Positions 1-8,902 are shown, counted from the first letter of the stretch. The stretch: 33,810 nt of DNA from CAYGZL01 sp964354345 (GCA_964354345.1 CAYGZL010000128.1:1-33810); one strand, 5' to 3'. Numbers and translations: made by a program. The notes: generated from the letters alone by a model not told the origin.

Positions 1-6
1 GTCTTC

Positions 7-546
7 TCAGTCTTCAGCATGCCATTCCGAACGCAGAACACTCATGATGATGACATCCAGATAGCGCCCATCCTTATACATTGCCTGGCGTTTGCGACCC
101 TCATGCACAAAACCGGCTTTTTCATAAGAGCGGATGGCGCGTGCGTTCGTTTCATAGACATCCAGTGCAATCCGGTTCAGGTTCATGGTTGTAAATCCAT
201 GCTGAAGCAGCAGCCGCATTGTTTCTGTGCCATACCCCTGGTTCCAACAGGCTTTTTCCCCGATGAAAATCCCGACTTCGGCTGACCGGCAGCGCCAATT
301 CAGGTTATGATACCCGCAGTTTCCGACCGGCATCCACGCGTCTCCCTGGTGGATTTCAATCGTCAAAGGATGTTCTTCTATGGGACTCTTCATCATACGT
401 TCGAACCACCCCTCTTCGTCAGCAAGCGACATCGGCAACCAAACCATCAATCCCGCAATTACCTCAGGATCATTCAACCAGGTCACAAAACGGGGGATAT
501 CGCTGCGTTCAGGCGCACGCAAACGGATTCTCTTTCCATAGATCAT
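7..546 (-). CDS. GNAT family N-acetyltransferase (RimJ/RimL type)
   Basis: A 179-aa protein of the usual length for RimJ/RimL-like acetyltransferases, which move acetyl from acetyl-CoA to an amino group. The acetyl-CoA motif is NQGYGTE near residues 102-108, and the family's C-terminal pattern (YETNARAIRSYEKAGF, about 131-146) follows. The N-terminus starts with the typical strand, then R-x-P-x-R-x-D. The ATG overlaps the stop of the upstream meaB gene by 4 nt (ATGA), so it is probably translationally coupled as the last gene of the mutase-chaperone operon. The substrate cannot be told from sequence; the family includes ribosomal-protein, spermidine and antibiotic acetyltransferases. Confidence 0.9.
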   Translation of the reverse strand: MIYGKRIRLRAPERSDIPRFVTWLNDPEVIAGLMVWLPMSLADEEGWFERMMKSPIEEHPLTIEIHQGDAWMPVGNCGYHNLNWRCRSAEVGIFIGEKACWNQGYGTETMRLLLQHGFTTMNLNRIALDVYETNARAIRSYEKAGFVHEGRKRQAMYKDGRYLDVIIMSVLRSEWHAED

Positions 547-1568
547 CTTGTTCCTCCATCCAACAGCAGCTCAACCGCCTGCCAGGGCGATATCTTACGC
601 TGGACAAGCTGTTTTAATATTTCCCCATACTGACTTTCTAAAATCGTCGCACGCCAGCGGGTTACCAACGTATTTTGCAGAAGCTCATTCAACTCGGAGC
701 GTAGCCGTTCGTGTTCCCGGCGTTGCCACTCTCCGGTTTGTTTCAGAAAAGCGTTGTGGCCAGCAATAGCGGTCACCAACTCGGTAATGCCTATCCCTTC
801 GGTCGCTACAGTGCGTTGGATGGGAGGAATCCACAATTCTGGGCTGGCCACCGCAACATGAGGATCTGTTTCCATCCACTGACCATGGTGGCGGAAGACA
901 TGTTGAGTCGGATGAGCAAGCTGTAACATACTGCGCAAAGCTCGTTCGGTTCCTTCCACACCGGGTTGGTCAGCCTTGTTAATCACCAAAACATCCGCAA
1001 TTTCCAGGATTCCAGCCTTAATCGCCTGGATGTCATCGCCAAAACCCGGCGCTTCGACTACCAGGGTGGTGTGCGCCAGTCGGGCAATATCTACCTCCGC
1101 CTGACCTGCACCGACGGTTTCAATCAGAATGACATCATAACCCGCCGCGTCCAGGGCCTGCACCACACCCGCAGTGGTATACGCCAGCCCGCCTAAAGAG
1201 CCACGCGTCGCCATCGAACGGATGAATACCCCCGGATCTCCCGCCAGGTCACGCATGCGCACCCGGTCACCCAAAATAGCCCCGCCGGTGAATGGACTGG
1301 AGGGATCAACGGCCACAATACCCACCTGGCGCGGTCCTGCTGCATCAGACCGGCGATAATGGCGGGCAATCTGGTTGACCAAGGAGGATTTCCCAGTTCC
1401 TGGCGCACCCGTGACTCCGATCAGATGCGCACGACCTGTATGAGAGAACAACACGTTCAATGCCACTCGCCCAACCGGAGTGTCATTTTCTATATGCGTT
1501 AAAAGACGCGCCAATGCCAGCCGATTTCCAGCCAGTACCGCTGGAGCCAGCTCCGGTGTATTCGCCAT
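543..1568 (-). CDS. meaB: MeaB/ArgK-type GTPase, chaperone of methylmalonyl-CoA mutase
   Basis: A G3E-family GTPase of 341 aa (known MeaB/ArgK proteins are about 330 aa). Visible motifs are the P-loop GAPGTGKS (54-61), the family signature VDPSSPFTGGAILGDR (from about 87), the G3-like ETVGAGQ (150-156) and NKAD (197-200). MeaB protects B12-dependent mutases and gates cofactor loading, which fits the B12-binding mutase subunit 4 nt upstream. I chose the ATG at 1568 because it lies just after the mutase stop; the frame stays open to an ATG at 1631, which would overlap the mutase gene by 59 nt. No strong Shine-Dalgarno precedes 1568, so translation may depend on coupling. It overlaps the GNAT gene downstream by 4 nt. 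Confidence 0.93.
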   Translation of the reverse strand: MANTPELAPAVLAGNRLALARLLTHIENDTPVGRVALNVLFSHTGRAHLIGVTGAPGTGKSSLVNQIARHYRRSDAAGPRQVGIVAVDPSSPFTGGAILGDRVRMRDLAGDPGVFIRSMATRGSLGGLAYTTAGVVQALDAAGYDVILIETVGAGQAEVDIARLAHTTLVVEAPGFGDDIQAIKAGILEIADVLVINKADQPGVEGTERALRSMLQLAHPTQHVFRHHGQWMETDPHVAVASPELWIPPIQRTVATEGIGITELVTAIAGHNAFLKQTGEWQRREHERLRSELNELLQNTLVTRWRATILESQYGEILKQLVQRKISPWQAVELLLDGGTR

Positions 1569-1572
1569 AGAG

Positions 1573-1989
1573 TTAAGAGCCAACCGTTGCCTCACCCAGG
1601 ATGGCACACCGGATGTCATTAACGATGTCATCGGTCAGTGTACCGGGTCCATAAATCCCCGCCACACCGATCTCCAATAAACGTGGAACATCTTCGTTGG
1701 GGATGATCCCCCCCACAAAAACTTTAACCCCCTCCTGTCCATTAGCGCGCAGCAGATCCAGGACACGTGGCACCAGCACCATGTGTGCGCCAGACAGGAT
1801 AGACAATCCCACCGCGTCCACGTCCTCCTGCAAGGCGCTTTCGGCGATCATCTCTGGCGTCTGGCGCAACCCGGTGTATATTACTTCCATCCCGGCATCA
1901 CGCAGGGCGCGCGCCACCACCTTGGCGCCACGATCATGACCATCCAGACCTGGTTTCGCAACCAAAATTCGAATTCTACGTTCGCTCAT
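1573..1989 (-). CDS. Cobalamin-binding subunit of a methylmalonyl-CoA-type mutase
   Basis: A stand-alone B12-binding domain of 138 aa, the size of the separate small subunit of acyl-CoA mutases. The base-off/His-on motif DxHxxG is D16-G-H18-D-R-G21, followed by SILSGAH (about 63-69) and the GG segment VFVGGIIP (about 90-97), all of which contact the cofactor. The partner catalytic subunit is not in this window. The ATG follows a GGAGGG ribosome-binding site with 5-nt spacing. It is first in an operon with meaB and a GNAT gene. Methylmalonyl-CoA mutase, isobutyryl-CoA mutase and ethylmalonyl-CoA mutase small domains look alike, so exact substrate is open. Confidence 0.93.
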   Translation of the reverse strand: MSERRIRILVAKPGLDGHDRGAKVVARALRDAGMEVIYTGLRQTPEMIAESALQEDVDAVGLSILSGAHMVLVPRVLDLLRANGQEGVKVFVGGIIPNEDVPRLLEIGVAGIYGPGTLTDDIVNDIRCAILGEATVGS

Positions 1990-2020
1990 CGCTACCCTCC
2001 ACGAGGATCAGGATTGACTC

Positions 2021-2026
2021 ATTATA
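2021..2026 (-). promoter_or_regulatory. -10 element of the mutase-meaB-GNAT operon
   Basis: A perfect TATAAT on the minus strand, about 32 nt upstream of the mutase-subunit ATG. No good -35 hexamer is visible at 16-18 nt, as with several other promoters in this window. Confidence 0.5.
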
Positions 2027-2150
2027 CCGCTATTTAAAACCCCATTTTTAGGGTGTATCTACGGTGTATTGTGGCCCAAATCTTGTAACTAAAAGGATGA
2101 CAACTTGTAAAGCTTCAGGATGATTGTCCTGGCTGACAAGGAATATCAAA

Positions 2151-2393
2151 ATGGTATTTACGAAACACACCCTCACCCGACTATTCATTCTATGGATCAT
2201 CCTGGCGTTAACCCTGACAGCCTGTGGTGGGGGCGGCGTCGTTGTGGAAAATGGACGCAGTGGCTCGCCAGGTGGAGTCAGTACAGATCGCCAATCAATA
2301 AATCCAGATGCGACTGCCACCTTTGGCGCTAACGAATGGCGGGTTCAACTCACCGCCATCGCTGGGATAGAGAAAACACCCACGCCGCCTTAA
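2151..2393 (+). CDS. Small putative lipoprotein, unknown function
   Basis: An 80-aa protein with a lipoprotein signal peptide: basic N-terminus, hydrophobic core (LFILWIILALTLT) and lipobox LTAC with Cys25, then a GGGG linker. The mature part is about 55 aa, Gly/Ser/Thr-rich, ending in a Pro/Thr tail. I chose the ATG at 2151 because AAGGA lies 8 nt upstream and the signal peptide begins there. It is convergent with pfkA. No known domain is recognised. Confidence 0.65.
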   Translation: MVFTKHTLTRLFILWIILALTLTACGGGGVVVENGRSGSPGGVSTDRQSINPDATATFGANEWRVQLTAIAGIEKTPTPP

Positions 2394-2425
2394 TTAACCC
2401 CGTAATCCCGGTGTGGTCTCACTGG

Positions 2426-3397
2426 TTACATCGCTAAAACCCTGACTAATTCCAATAACTGATTATCCAATGGTTTTTTATTGCTGGCCACGACTTCCAA
2501 TGGCGTAGAACCAACCACACCCTGCTTCAACCCTACCAGGACACCATATTCTCCCCGCGCCAGGCAATCCACTGCGCCGGCGGCCAGACGAGTCGCCAAA
2601 ATGCGGTCAAAGGCTTGCGGCGCACCACCACGCTGGACATGCCCGAGCACCGTGGCGCGTAACTCGAAGCCCAACCGCTCGCGGTGCTCTCGGAAGTAAT
2701 TAACCAAACCCTCAGCGTTATAGTGCGCCCCCTCAGCCACCACCACCAGGGCATGCGCCTTGCCACGTTGATACGAGGAACGTAATTCATCCGCAATCAC
2801 TTCAGGATCTACTTCGATCTCTGGTATAACCACCGCTTCGGCGCCACCAGCAATCCCCGCCATTAAAGCCAGATAGCCACAATCGCGCCCCATGACCTCG
2901 ATCAAAAATGCCCGGTGGTGCGATTCAGCTGTTACTTTAAGTCGATCGATCGCTTCCAGGGCAATATTCAAGGCAGTATCTACACCAATGGTGATCTCGG
3001 AGCCAAACAGATCGTTATCAATCGTGGAGGCGACACCCACCACCGGAAATCCCAGTCGCGCCAAGGCATAGGCACCGGTCTGAGAGCCATTGCCGCCGAT
3101 GACTACCACACTCGATATACCTTGCTGTTCCAAACACTCAATCGCCTGGAGCTGACCTGCCTCAGTTTTAAACTCCGGGCTGCGTGCGCTGCCCAGGATT
3201 GTACCGCCGCGCTGAATAATACCACTCACGTCACGAGCGGTCATGGAGGTGTAATCGCCGCTGATCAAACCAGCGTAGCCATGCTGCACACCGTATACTT
3301 CGAAACCTTTCTCCAGGCCCGTACGCACTACGGCGCGGATTGCGGCGTTCATCCCAGGCGCATCACCACCACTCGTTAGAACTGCGATCCGTTTCAT
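2426..3397 (-). CDS. pfkA: 6-phosphofructokinase
   Basis: A PfkA of 323 aa that phosphorylates fructose 6-phosphate to the 1,6-bisphosphate, the committed step of glycolysis. It shows GGDAPGMNA at the N-terminus, the nucleotide loop GGNGS (101-105 in E. coli numbering), the catalytic TIDND segment (about 125-129), EVMGR (about 168-172) and GHVQRGG near residue 252. Gly at position 104 favours ATP over pyrophosphate. The Mg2+-coordinating Asp103 of E. coli PfkA is Asn here. Two ATGs lie in tandem (3400 and 3397). GGAGGG directly abuts the first, so I prefer the second, which also aligns with E. coli numbering. It is 14 nt downstream of the deaminase gene, in the same operon. Confidence 0.95.
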   Translation of the reverse strand: MKRIAVLTSGGDAPGMNAAIRAVVRTGLEKGFEVYGVQHGYAGLISGDYTSMTARDVSGIIQRGGTILGSARSPEFKTEAGQLQAIECLEQQGISSVVVIGGNGSQTGAYALARLGFPVVGVASTIDNDLFGSEITIGVDTALNIALEAIDRLKVTAESHHRAFLIEVMGRDCGYLALMAGIAGGAEAVVIPEIEVDPEVIADELRSSYQRGKAHALVVVAEGAHYNAEGLVNYFREHRERLGFELRATVLGHVQRGGAPQAFDRILATRLAAGAVDCLARGEYGVLVGLKQGVVGSTPLEVVASNKKPLDNQLLELVRVLAM

Positions 3398-3414
3398 CAT
3401 CCCTCCATACTACG

Positions 3415-4425
3415 TTACCTGCCGATATTGGGTGAATGTTTGGCAATAAGTTGCTTTTCATTATCGGATAAGAACGCCATCTCCAGTGCATTCTGTTGGA
3501 GAAGGCAAACCTGGTCGGTGGTTAAACCGGCGGCAGGTGCAGCAATTTCATACTCATAGCGCAGGTCAATTCCACTGATCCCGGGATCATCGGTGTTCAG
3601 ATTGGTGAGGATGCCGTGCTCCAGGAATTTCCGCACGGGATGACTGGGATAATCGGGCACACAACTGGTTTGCACGTTGCTGGTCAGGTTGGTTTCAATG
3701 CCGATGCGCTTTTCGGCCAGATAAACCAGCAAATCTGGATCTTCAATCGCCCGTATGCCATGACCGATGCGAGTCGCGCCTAATTCGCGAATGGCCTGCC
3801 AGATGCTTTGCGGTCCATCCATTTCGCCCGCATGCACAGTGACCTGCCAGCCGACCTGGCACGCCCGCCGAAAATGCTCCCTGAAGAGAGTCGCCGGCCA
3901 ATGTAACTCGTCCCCGGCCAAATCCAGTGCCACCAATGCTGACCGCTGGCTGAGCAGGGCTGCCAACTCTTGCCAGGCAATCTGAGGGCCGTAGGTGCGA
4001 CTAAGCACACCAATCAGATTGACCCGCACGGCGTAATCCCTTTGCCCGGCCGCAACGCCATCGCAGACTGCCTCTACCACCCCGGCAGGGTTGAGCTGGT
4101 TGACTTCCGCCATAAACCACGGGCTGAAACGGAGTTCAGCGTAAGTGATGCCTTCCCGCTGTAAATCGGCAATATTCTCATAGGCAATGCGGCGGCAAGC
4201 GGCGTAATCAACCAGAACCCGGCGCATCCATTCAAACCGGGCGATGAACGCCATGACACCCGGCTGCGGATCGTTAATCTGGATAATGGATCGTAAGCCC
4301 TCAACATCCTCGGCGGGCAGGGGTAAATGATGCTGCTGACCTAACTCGAGGATGGTTGACAGGCGCACACTACCGTCCAGGTGGCGGTGCAAATCAATCA
4401 GCGGTAAGCCGGTATCCAGGTACAT
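3415..4425 (-). CDS. add: Adenosine deaminase family protein
   Basis: A 336-aa metal-dependent deaminase of the adenosine/adenine deaminase family. Zinc ligands and catalytic residues are all in place: HxH (H13, H15 in LHRHLDGS), VHAGE (H198, E201), GHGI (H222) and NTDDP (D279, D280). It would convert adenosine to inosine in the cytoplasm. The length and the STVRLSTI-like N-terminal region fit adenosine rather than AMP deaminase, although adenine deaminases of the same fold cannot be fully excluded. It is first in an operon with pfkA. A TATAAT box ends 6 nt before the ATG and there is no Shine-Dalgarno, so the mRNA may be leaderless. Confidence 0.92.
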   Translation of the reverse strand: MYLDTGLPLIDLHRHLDGSVRLSTILELGQQHHLPLPAEDVEGLRSIIQINDPQPGVMAFIARFEWMRRVLVDYAACRRIAYENIADLQREGITYAELRFSPWFMAEVNQLNPAGVVEAVCDGVAAGQRDYAVRVNLIGVLSRTYGPQIAWQELAALLSQRSALVALDLAGDELHWPATLFREHFRRACQVGWQVTVHAGEMDGPQSIWQAIRELGATRIGHGIRAIEDPDLLVYLAEKRIGIETNLTSNVQTSCVPDYPSHPVRKFLEHGILTNLNTDDPGISGIDLRYEYEIAAPAAGLTTDQVCLLQQNALEMAFLSDNEKQLIAKHSPNIGR

Positions 4426-4431
4426 ACAATG

Positions 4432-4437
4432 ATTATA
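4432..4437 (-). promoter_or_regulatory. -10 element of the add-pfkA operon (leaderless type)
   Basis: A perfect TATAAT on the minus strand, separated from the add ATG by only 6 nt. Transcription would start at or within 1 nt of the start codon. No -35 consensus is visible. Confidence 0.55.
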
Positions 4438-4493
4438 CTCAAATCCCCCGACAGGGATGGCGCCATTCCCAAAGTCACCCTCCGGCTGGATGG

Positions 4494-4499
4494 TATAAT
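4494..4499 (+). promoter_or_regulatory. Extended -10 element of dinG (leaderless type)
   Basis: TGGTATAAT is an extended -10 (TGnTATAAT) that ends 7 nt before the dinG ATG at 4507. No Shine-Dalgarno precedes this ATG, so transcription probably starts at the start codon. It is divergent from the add promoter about 60 nt away. Confidence 0.55.
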
Positions 4500-4506
4500 C
4501 CGTGCG

Positions 4507-7308
4507 ATGGAAACCATTGTCGCCTTAGATATTGAAACCACCGGCCTCGATGCGGATAAAGACGCGATTATTGAGATCGGCGCAGTACGATTCAGCGCCC
4601 AGCGGGTAGAAGCAGAATGGAGCACCCTGATCAATCCCGGGCGGCGAATCCCACCTTTTATTACCCAACTGACCGGCATTACAGATCAGATGGTGCTGCA
4701 AGCCCCGCCCTTACGGGCAGTGCTGAATGAACTAACCGACTTTGTGGGCAATGCCTATATTTTAGGACAAAACATCGGCTTCGATCTGGGGTTCCTGAAT
4801 CGTTATGGCATCCTGGGTCAGAATGAGACGTTGGATACCTACGAACTCGCGGCGGTCCTGATGCCTGGCGCCAGCCGTTACAACCTGGGCGCTCTGGCGC
4901 AAGCCTTGAGCGTACCGCTGCCAGCTACCCACCGCGCATTGGATGATGCCCGGGCCACACGTGCCGTGTATTTAAGCCTCTACGAAGAGGCTTTGCTGCT
5001 GCCTCTGGAATTGTTAGCCGAATTCGTTCGATTGGGCGAATCCTTAAACTGGGGGGCTTATTGGCCTTTTCGCCAGGCTTTACGGGCGCGTTCACGGGAA
5101 GCCCCCGCGCCGCGTAAAGGCCATCCCAGCTCTACGGGGCCTCTCTTCGGTGACTCTTACAGCCAAACCGCCATCCCACTCTCCCCCGACACCGAGGTGG
5201 TCAGCCTGAATATAGATGACGTGGCGGCCATTCTCGAACAGGGCGGCGCTTTTTCGCACCATTTTCCACACTATGAATACCGCGCTCAACAAGTCGCCAT
5301 GCTGCGAGCGGTGACAGAGGCGCTCTCGCTTGGGCGGCACTTATTGGTCGAGGCTGGCACCGGCACTGGTAAGAGCATCGCTTACCTCGTACCAGCGGCT
5401 CTGTGGGCGACGCAGAACCAACTAAGAGTGGTCATCTCGACCAACACCATCAACCTGCAGGACCAACTTATTAATAAAGATATCCCTGACTTGAAAAACG
5501 CTTTGGGGTTGGCTGAATTGCGGGCCATCGTCTTGAAAGGTCGCTCAAACTATCTCTGCCCACGCCGCCTGGAAAACTTACGTCGCCGAGGACCGATCGA
5601 CGTTAATGAAATGCGCGTTCTGGGGAAGGTATTAGTTTGGCTGAATAATGGAGGAAGTGGGGATCGCAGCGAAATCAATCTGAACGGACCCGACGAACGC
5701 GAAGTCTGGTTGCATGTATCGGCGGAGGACGAGGCCTGCACGGCTGAAAACTGCATCAAACGGACGGGGGGCGCCTGCCCTTACTACCGGGCACACCTGG
5801 CTGCGCAAAGCGCCCATGTTTTAATCGTAAACCATGCCTTACTGTTATCCGATGTCGCCGCGAATAATCGCGTTCTGCCGGATTACGGCTATCTGATTAT
5901 AGACGAAGCTCACCACCTGGAAGACGCCACTACCAATGCCTTAAGTTTTCACGTAACACAGTGGGATATCGAACGACTACTGCGGGAGTTGGGCGGATCG
6001 AAAAATGGCCTGTTAGGCTGGCTCTTGAGCGCCACGCAAGGGATCCTGGCCGTCAATGAATACGCCGTACTCACCTATGCGGTGGATAATTTGACCGATC
6101 AGGTTTTCCGGATGGAAAGTCTGATTCGTCAGTTCTTTACCAGCGTGGAACAATTTCTAAGCGAACAACGTGATGGTCGTGAGATGGGCATGTACAGTCA
6201 TCAGGAACGTATTGTCCCTGCCACACGGACCCAACCTGCCTGGGCGCAAGTCGAGATAGCCTGGGAAGACACCGAGCGGACGTTTTCCACCCTGATGTCA
6301 AACCTGGGAAAGCTCATCCAGGGCCTGGCCGAGATTCGCGAAGCGTTATCTGAAACTGATGAAGAACTATACAGCAGCCTGGCGACGAATTTCCGCCGCT
6401 TCACCGAATGCCATGACCAGCTCAATAACCTGGTTTTCAAGCCGTCCGCTGATCAAATCTATTGGGCGGAACTCACCGCCAACAGCTACCGCTTATCGCT
6501 ACACGCCGCTCCGTTGCATATCGGGGCGTTGGTCGAACAGTACCTGTGGCGGGAAAAATCTTCCGTGATTTTGACCTCGGCGACTCTGACGACGGCGGGC
6601 GAGTTTGATTACCTGCGCGGCCGGCTCAACGCAACCGACGCCTATGAATTGGCGGTCGGTTCACCTTTCGATTACGAAACTGCCACGCTGCTTTACCTGG
6701 TGAACGATATCGCTGAACCGACGGATCGTAATGGACACCAGCGTGGCACAGAAATGGGGTTAATCAACCTGTGCCGGGCGACAGGCGGGCGAGCGTTGGT
6801 GCTTTTTACTTCATACGACCAGCTCAAGCGCACCTCAAATGCCATCTCGCCCATCCTGGCCAAAGATGATATCTATGTATACGAACAGGGCGAAGGAGCT
6901 TCGCCCCACACCTTGCTCGAAACATTCCGCTCAACCGAACGGGCGGTCTTGCTCGGAACACGCGCTTTCTGGGAAGGCGTGGATGTTCCTGGCGAGGCAC
7001 TCTCGGTGCTGGTAATCGTCAAGCTGCCTTTCGATGTGCCGTCCGATCCAATAATCGCCGCCCGCTCAGAAACTTTCGAGGACCCCTTTTACCAATATTC
7101 CCTGCCCGAAGCGATATTACGCTTCCGGCAGGGATTTGGCCGGCTGATCCGTACCCAGTTCGATCATGGCGTGGTGGCCGTCCTGGACCGGCGCATCCTG
7201 ACCAAGCGTTACGGGAAACTATTTTTAGATTCCCTGCCAACCTGCACCGTAAAGGTTGGCCCGTTGGCACAACTCCCACGCGCCGCCACGCAGTGGTTGA
7301 ACCTGTAA
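4507..7308 (+). CDS. dinG: DinG-type helicase with N-terminal DEDDh exonuclease
   Basis: A 933-aa fusion of a DnaQ-like 3'-5' exonuclease and an XPD/DinG superfamily-2 helicase, as in Gram-positive DinG proteins. The exonuclease has DIETTGL (D8, E10) and HRALDDA (H142, D146). The helicase has Walker A AGTGTGKS (283-290), DEAH (466-469) and the C-terminal motif VI GFGRLIRT. Four cysteines at 351, 411, 416 and 424 match the 4Fe-4S cluster of XPD-like helicases, a cluster lacking in several Gram-positive DinG proteins. The expected role is DNA repair or processing of structured DNA. The start at 4507 was chosen because the exonuclease fold begins there; the frame is open to 4429 across the promoter. 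Confidence 0.92.
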   Translation: METIVALDIETTGLDADKDAIIEIGAVRFSAQRVEAEWSTLINPGRRIPPFITQLTGITDQMVLQAPPLRAVLNELTDFVGNAYILGQNIGFDLGFLNRYGILGQNETLDTYELAAVLMPGASRYNLGALAQALSVPLPATHRALDDARATRAVYLSLYEEALLLPLELLAEFVRLGESLNWGAYWPFRQALRARSREAPAPRKGHPSSTGPLFGDSYSQTAIPLSPDTEVVSLNIDDVAAILEQGGAFSHHFPHYEYRAQQVAMLRAVTEALSLGRHLLVEAGTGTGKSIAYLVPAALWATQNQLRVVISTNTINLQDQLINKDIPDLKNALGLAELRAIVLKGRSNYLCPRRLENLRRRGPIDVNEMRVLGKVLVWLNNGGSGDRSEINLNGPDEREVWLHVSAEDEACTAENCIKRTGGACPYYRAHLAAQSAHVLIVNHALLLSDVAANNRVLPDYGYLIIDEAHHLEDATTNALSFHVTQWDIERLLRELGGSKNGLLGWLLSATQGILAVNEYAVLTYAVDNLTDQVFRMESLIRQFFTSVEQFLSEQRDGREMGMYSHQERIVPATRTQPAWAQVEIAWEDTERTFSTLMSNLGKLIQGLAEIREALSETDEELYSSLATNFRRFTECHDQLNNLVFKPSADQIYWAELTANSYRLSLHAAPLHIGALVEQYLWREKSSVILTSATLTTAGEFDYLRGRLNATDAYELAVGSPFDYETATLLYLVNDIAEPTDRNGHQRGTEMGLINLCRATGGRALVLFTSYDQLKRTSNAISPILAKDDIYVYEQGEGASPHTLLETFRSTERAVLLGTRAFWEGVDVPGEALSVLVIVKLPFDVPSDPIIAARSETFEDPFYQYSLPEAILRFRQGFGRLIRTQFDHGVVAVLDRRILTKRYGKLFLDSLPTCTVKVGPLAQLPRAATQWLNL

Positions 7309-7345
7309 CCAGGAAACAATCCACCCCTCTGCGGACTCACCTGAG

Positions 7346-8434
7346 TTATTTTTGTACGATATCTACACCACCAATTGCTAACCCTACCTCCAGATCGATG
7401 CGATTCTCGGCGCTGGCATAATTCGGTGAGGTGTATTGGCGATCCTGTTTCTGATAGCTGGCGGGCGCGTTCACGCCCACTAAACCAGTATTGGCCTGGA
7501 TTTTCACGCCAATCCCGTTCGGGACAAGGATGACCAACTGACCGATGGCGCCATTCAACTGACCTTTGAGAACACCCCGGGAAGGTAAGGTTACGGTCGT
7601 TTGCCCTACCCCCATGCTGATCTTAAACCCGGTCAGATTCAGGGCAGACAAATCCAGGTCAGACTCGCCCGCGCCAAGACTCACCACCAGATCAATCGGT
7701 ATTTTCGGGTTGAGGCCTAAATTCCACACCCAGCGATCCTCGTTATTGCCTGGCCAGAAAAACAGATACCCCTCCCCCCGTAGCGTCAGACGGGCTTCGT
7801 CGTCCTGCACCGAGAAATAGCGTTTGACTGATTGCGAGCGTTCCGTGGCTGGAACAGAACCAGAAACGAGCTTCGTTTCATCGGAAAGCGCATTTAACCG
7901 CAGGGAACCGGCTCCTGGTTCGATAGCTACGCGCGCCCGTTGGGCTGTATCGAAAGTCTGATCAATCTGGCGGTTAAGCAGAGCCTGACCACCTGACTCA
8001 GGAGCCAACCCTAAAAACCAGACTGCTCCAGCCAGGATAGCCAGGATCAACAGCAGGGCAATCAACGAGATCAGGAGGTGACGGCGCCGGCCGATAAGAA
8101 TATCGAAACCGATGGCGATGATGAGGATGGGCCACAAGCGCAAGATGGTTTCCCAAACATTCAGAGCAAGAACGTTAAAGTTGCTCAGTAAGAAAACCAC
8201 TCCAATCCCGATCAGTAATACACCACCCACCAGGCCGTCCCTGCGCAGGATGCCATCCAGGCCCAGTAGAATGAGTAGAAACGGCCATAATTTAAGGAGT
8301 GTATCCCAGGCATCGCCAGCCAGGATATGCAGGTTGTTTAATAGAAAGATAACCCCCAAGGTTACCAACAATACCGGGAAAAATAACCCTCCCCGGAAAC
8401 GGCCCCTGCCTTTGGTAGTTTGTTCATTGCTCAT
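7346..8434 (-). CDS. LiaF-like membrane protein with duplicated DUF5668-type module
   Basis: A 362-aa protein. The N-terminal half contains two tandem copies of a membrane module (about residues 20-60 and 68-110), each with a hydrophobic helix, an Asn-rich turn (FLLNNLHIL, FLLSNFNVL), a short amphipathic stretch and a LWP-x-LI helix. A further helix spans about 118-142. The C-terminal half is a beta-rich domain like the LiaF C-terminal (DUF2154/adhesin-like) region, expected outside the membrane. LiaF proteins in Firmicutes sense or restrain envelope-stress signalling; no LiaRS pair is present here. A GGAGAG ribosome-binding site lies inside the end of the PspC gene. Last gene of a five-gene operon. 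Confidence 0.82.
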   Translation of the reverse strand: MSNEQTTKGRGRFRGGLFFPVLLVTLGVIFLLNNLHILAGDAWDTLLKLWPFLLILLGLDGILRRDGLVGGVLLIGIGVVFLLSNFNVLALNVWETILRLWPILIIAIGFDILIGRRRHLLISLIALLLILAILAGAVWFLGLAPESGGQALLNRQIDQTFDTAQRARVAIEPGAGSLRLNALSDETKLVSGSVPATERSQSVKRYFSVQDDEARLTLRGEGYLFFWPGNNEDRWVWNLGLNPKIPIDLVVSLGAGESDLDLSALNLTGFKISMGVGQTTVTLPSRGVLKGQLNGAIGQLVILVPNGIGVKIQANTGLVGVNAPASYQKQDRQYTSPNYASAENRIDLEVGLAIGGVDIVQK

Positions 8435-8437
8435 GTT

Positions 8438-8902
8438 TTACTCTCCACGTGAACGACGGAATAACAAGACTAATCCACTCAAGATTAATAACACAGGCCA
8501 AATTACACTGAAATGAAACCAACGCAGCCAGGAAAGATTGAGATTCTCGATTAGATAAACGACTCCCAGCAGAACCAGCGCAGCTCCGATGAATATACCA
8601 GATTGAGGGCTGGGATGCCTCACTATTTCACGAAACTCGGTTCCCATCTGGCGCGCGCGATCAGCGATTTCCTGGCTGCCTGTCCGTACATTTTCTCCCA
8701 AGTCCTCTGCGCGTCTTTGGCCTTCGAGCGGGACAATAATCCAGAACAGGAAATAGACGAGTACACCAATCCCATTTCCCAAGGACAGGATCACAAAAAA
8801 TACCCGCACCAGGGTTGAGTCGATCCCTAGATATTTACCCAGTCCCCCACATACCCCGCTGATCATGGTATCGTCACGGCTACGTTGAAGAGGCGTTTTC
8901 AT
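8438..8902 (-). CDS. PspC domain membrane protein
   Basis: A 154-aa protein. Residues 1-60 are a typical PspC domain (RSRDDTMISGVCGGLGKYLG, then a membrane helix rich in Val/Ile/Phe). An amphipathic linker follows, then two C-terminal helices that again carry the WP-x-LI module (IWPVLLILSGL). PspC proteins belong to the phage-shock and envelope-stress response of the inner membrane. The gene is separated by 3 nt from each neighbour, so it is co-translated with the LiaF-like gene downstream and the polytopic gene upstream. The ribosome-binding site is GAGGA. Confidence 0.9.
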   Translation of the reverse strand: MKTPLQRSRDDTMISGVCGGLGKYLGIDSTLVRVFFVILSLGNGIGVLVYFLFWIIVPLEGQRRAEDLGENVRTGSQEIADRARQMGTEFREIVRHPSPQSGIFIGAALVLLGVVYLIENLNLSWLRWFHFSVIWPVLLILSGLVLLFRRSRGE

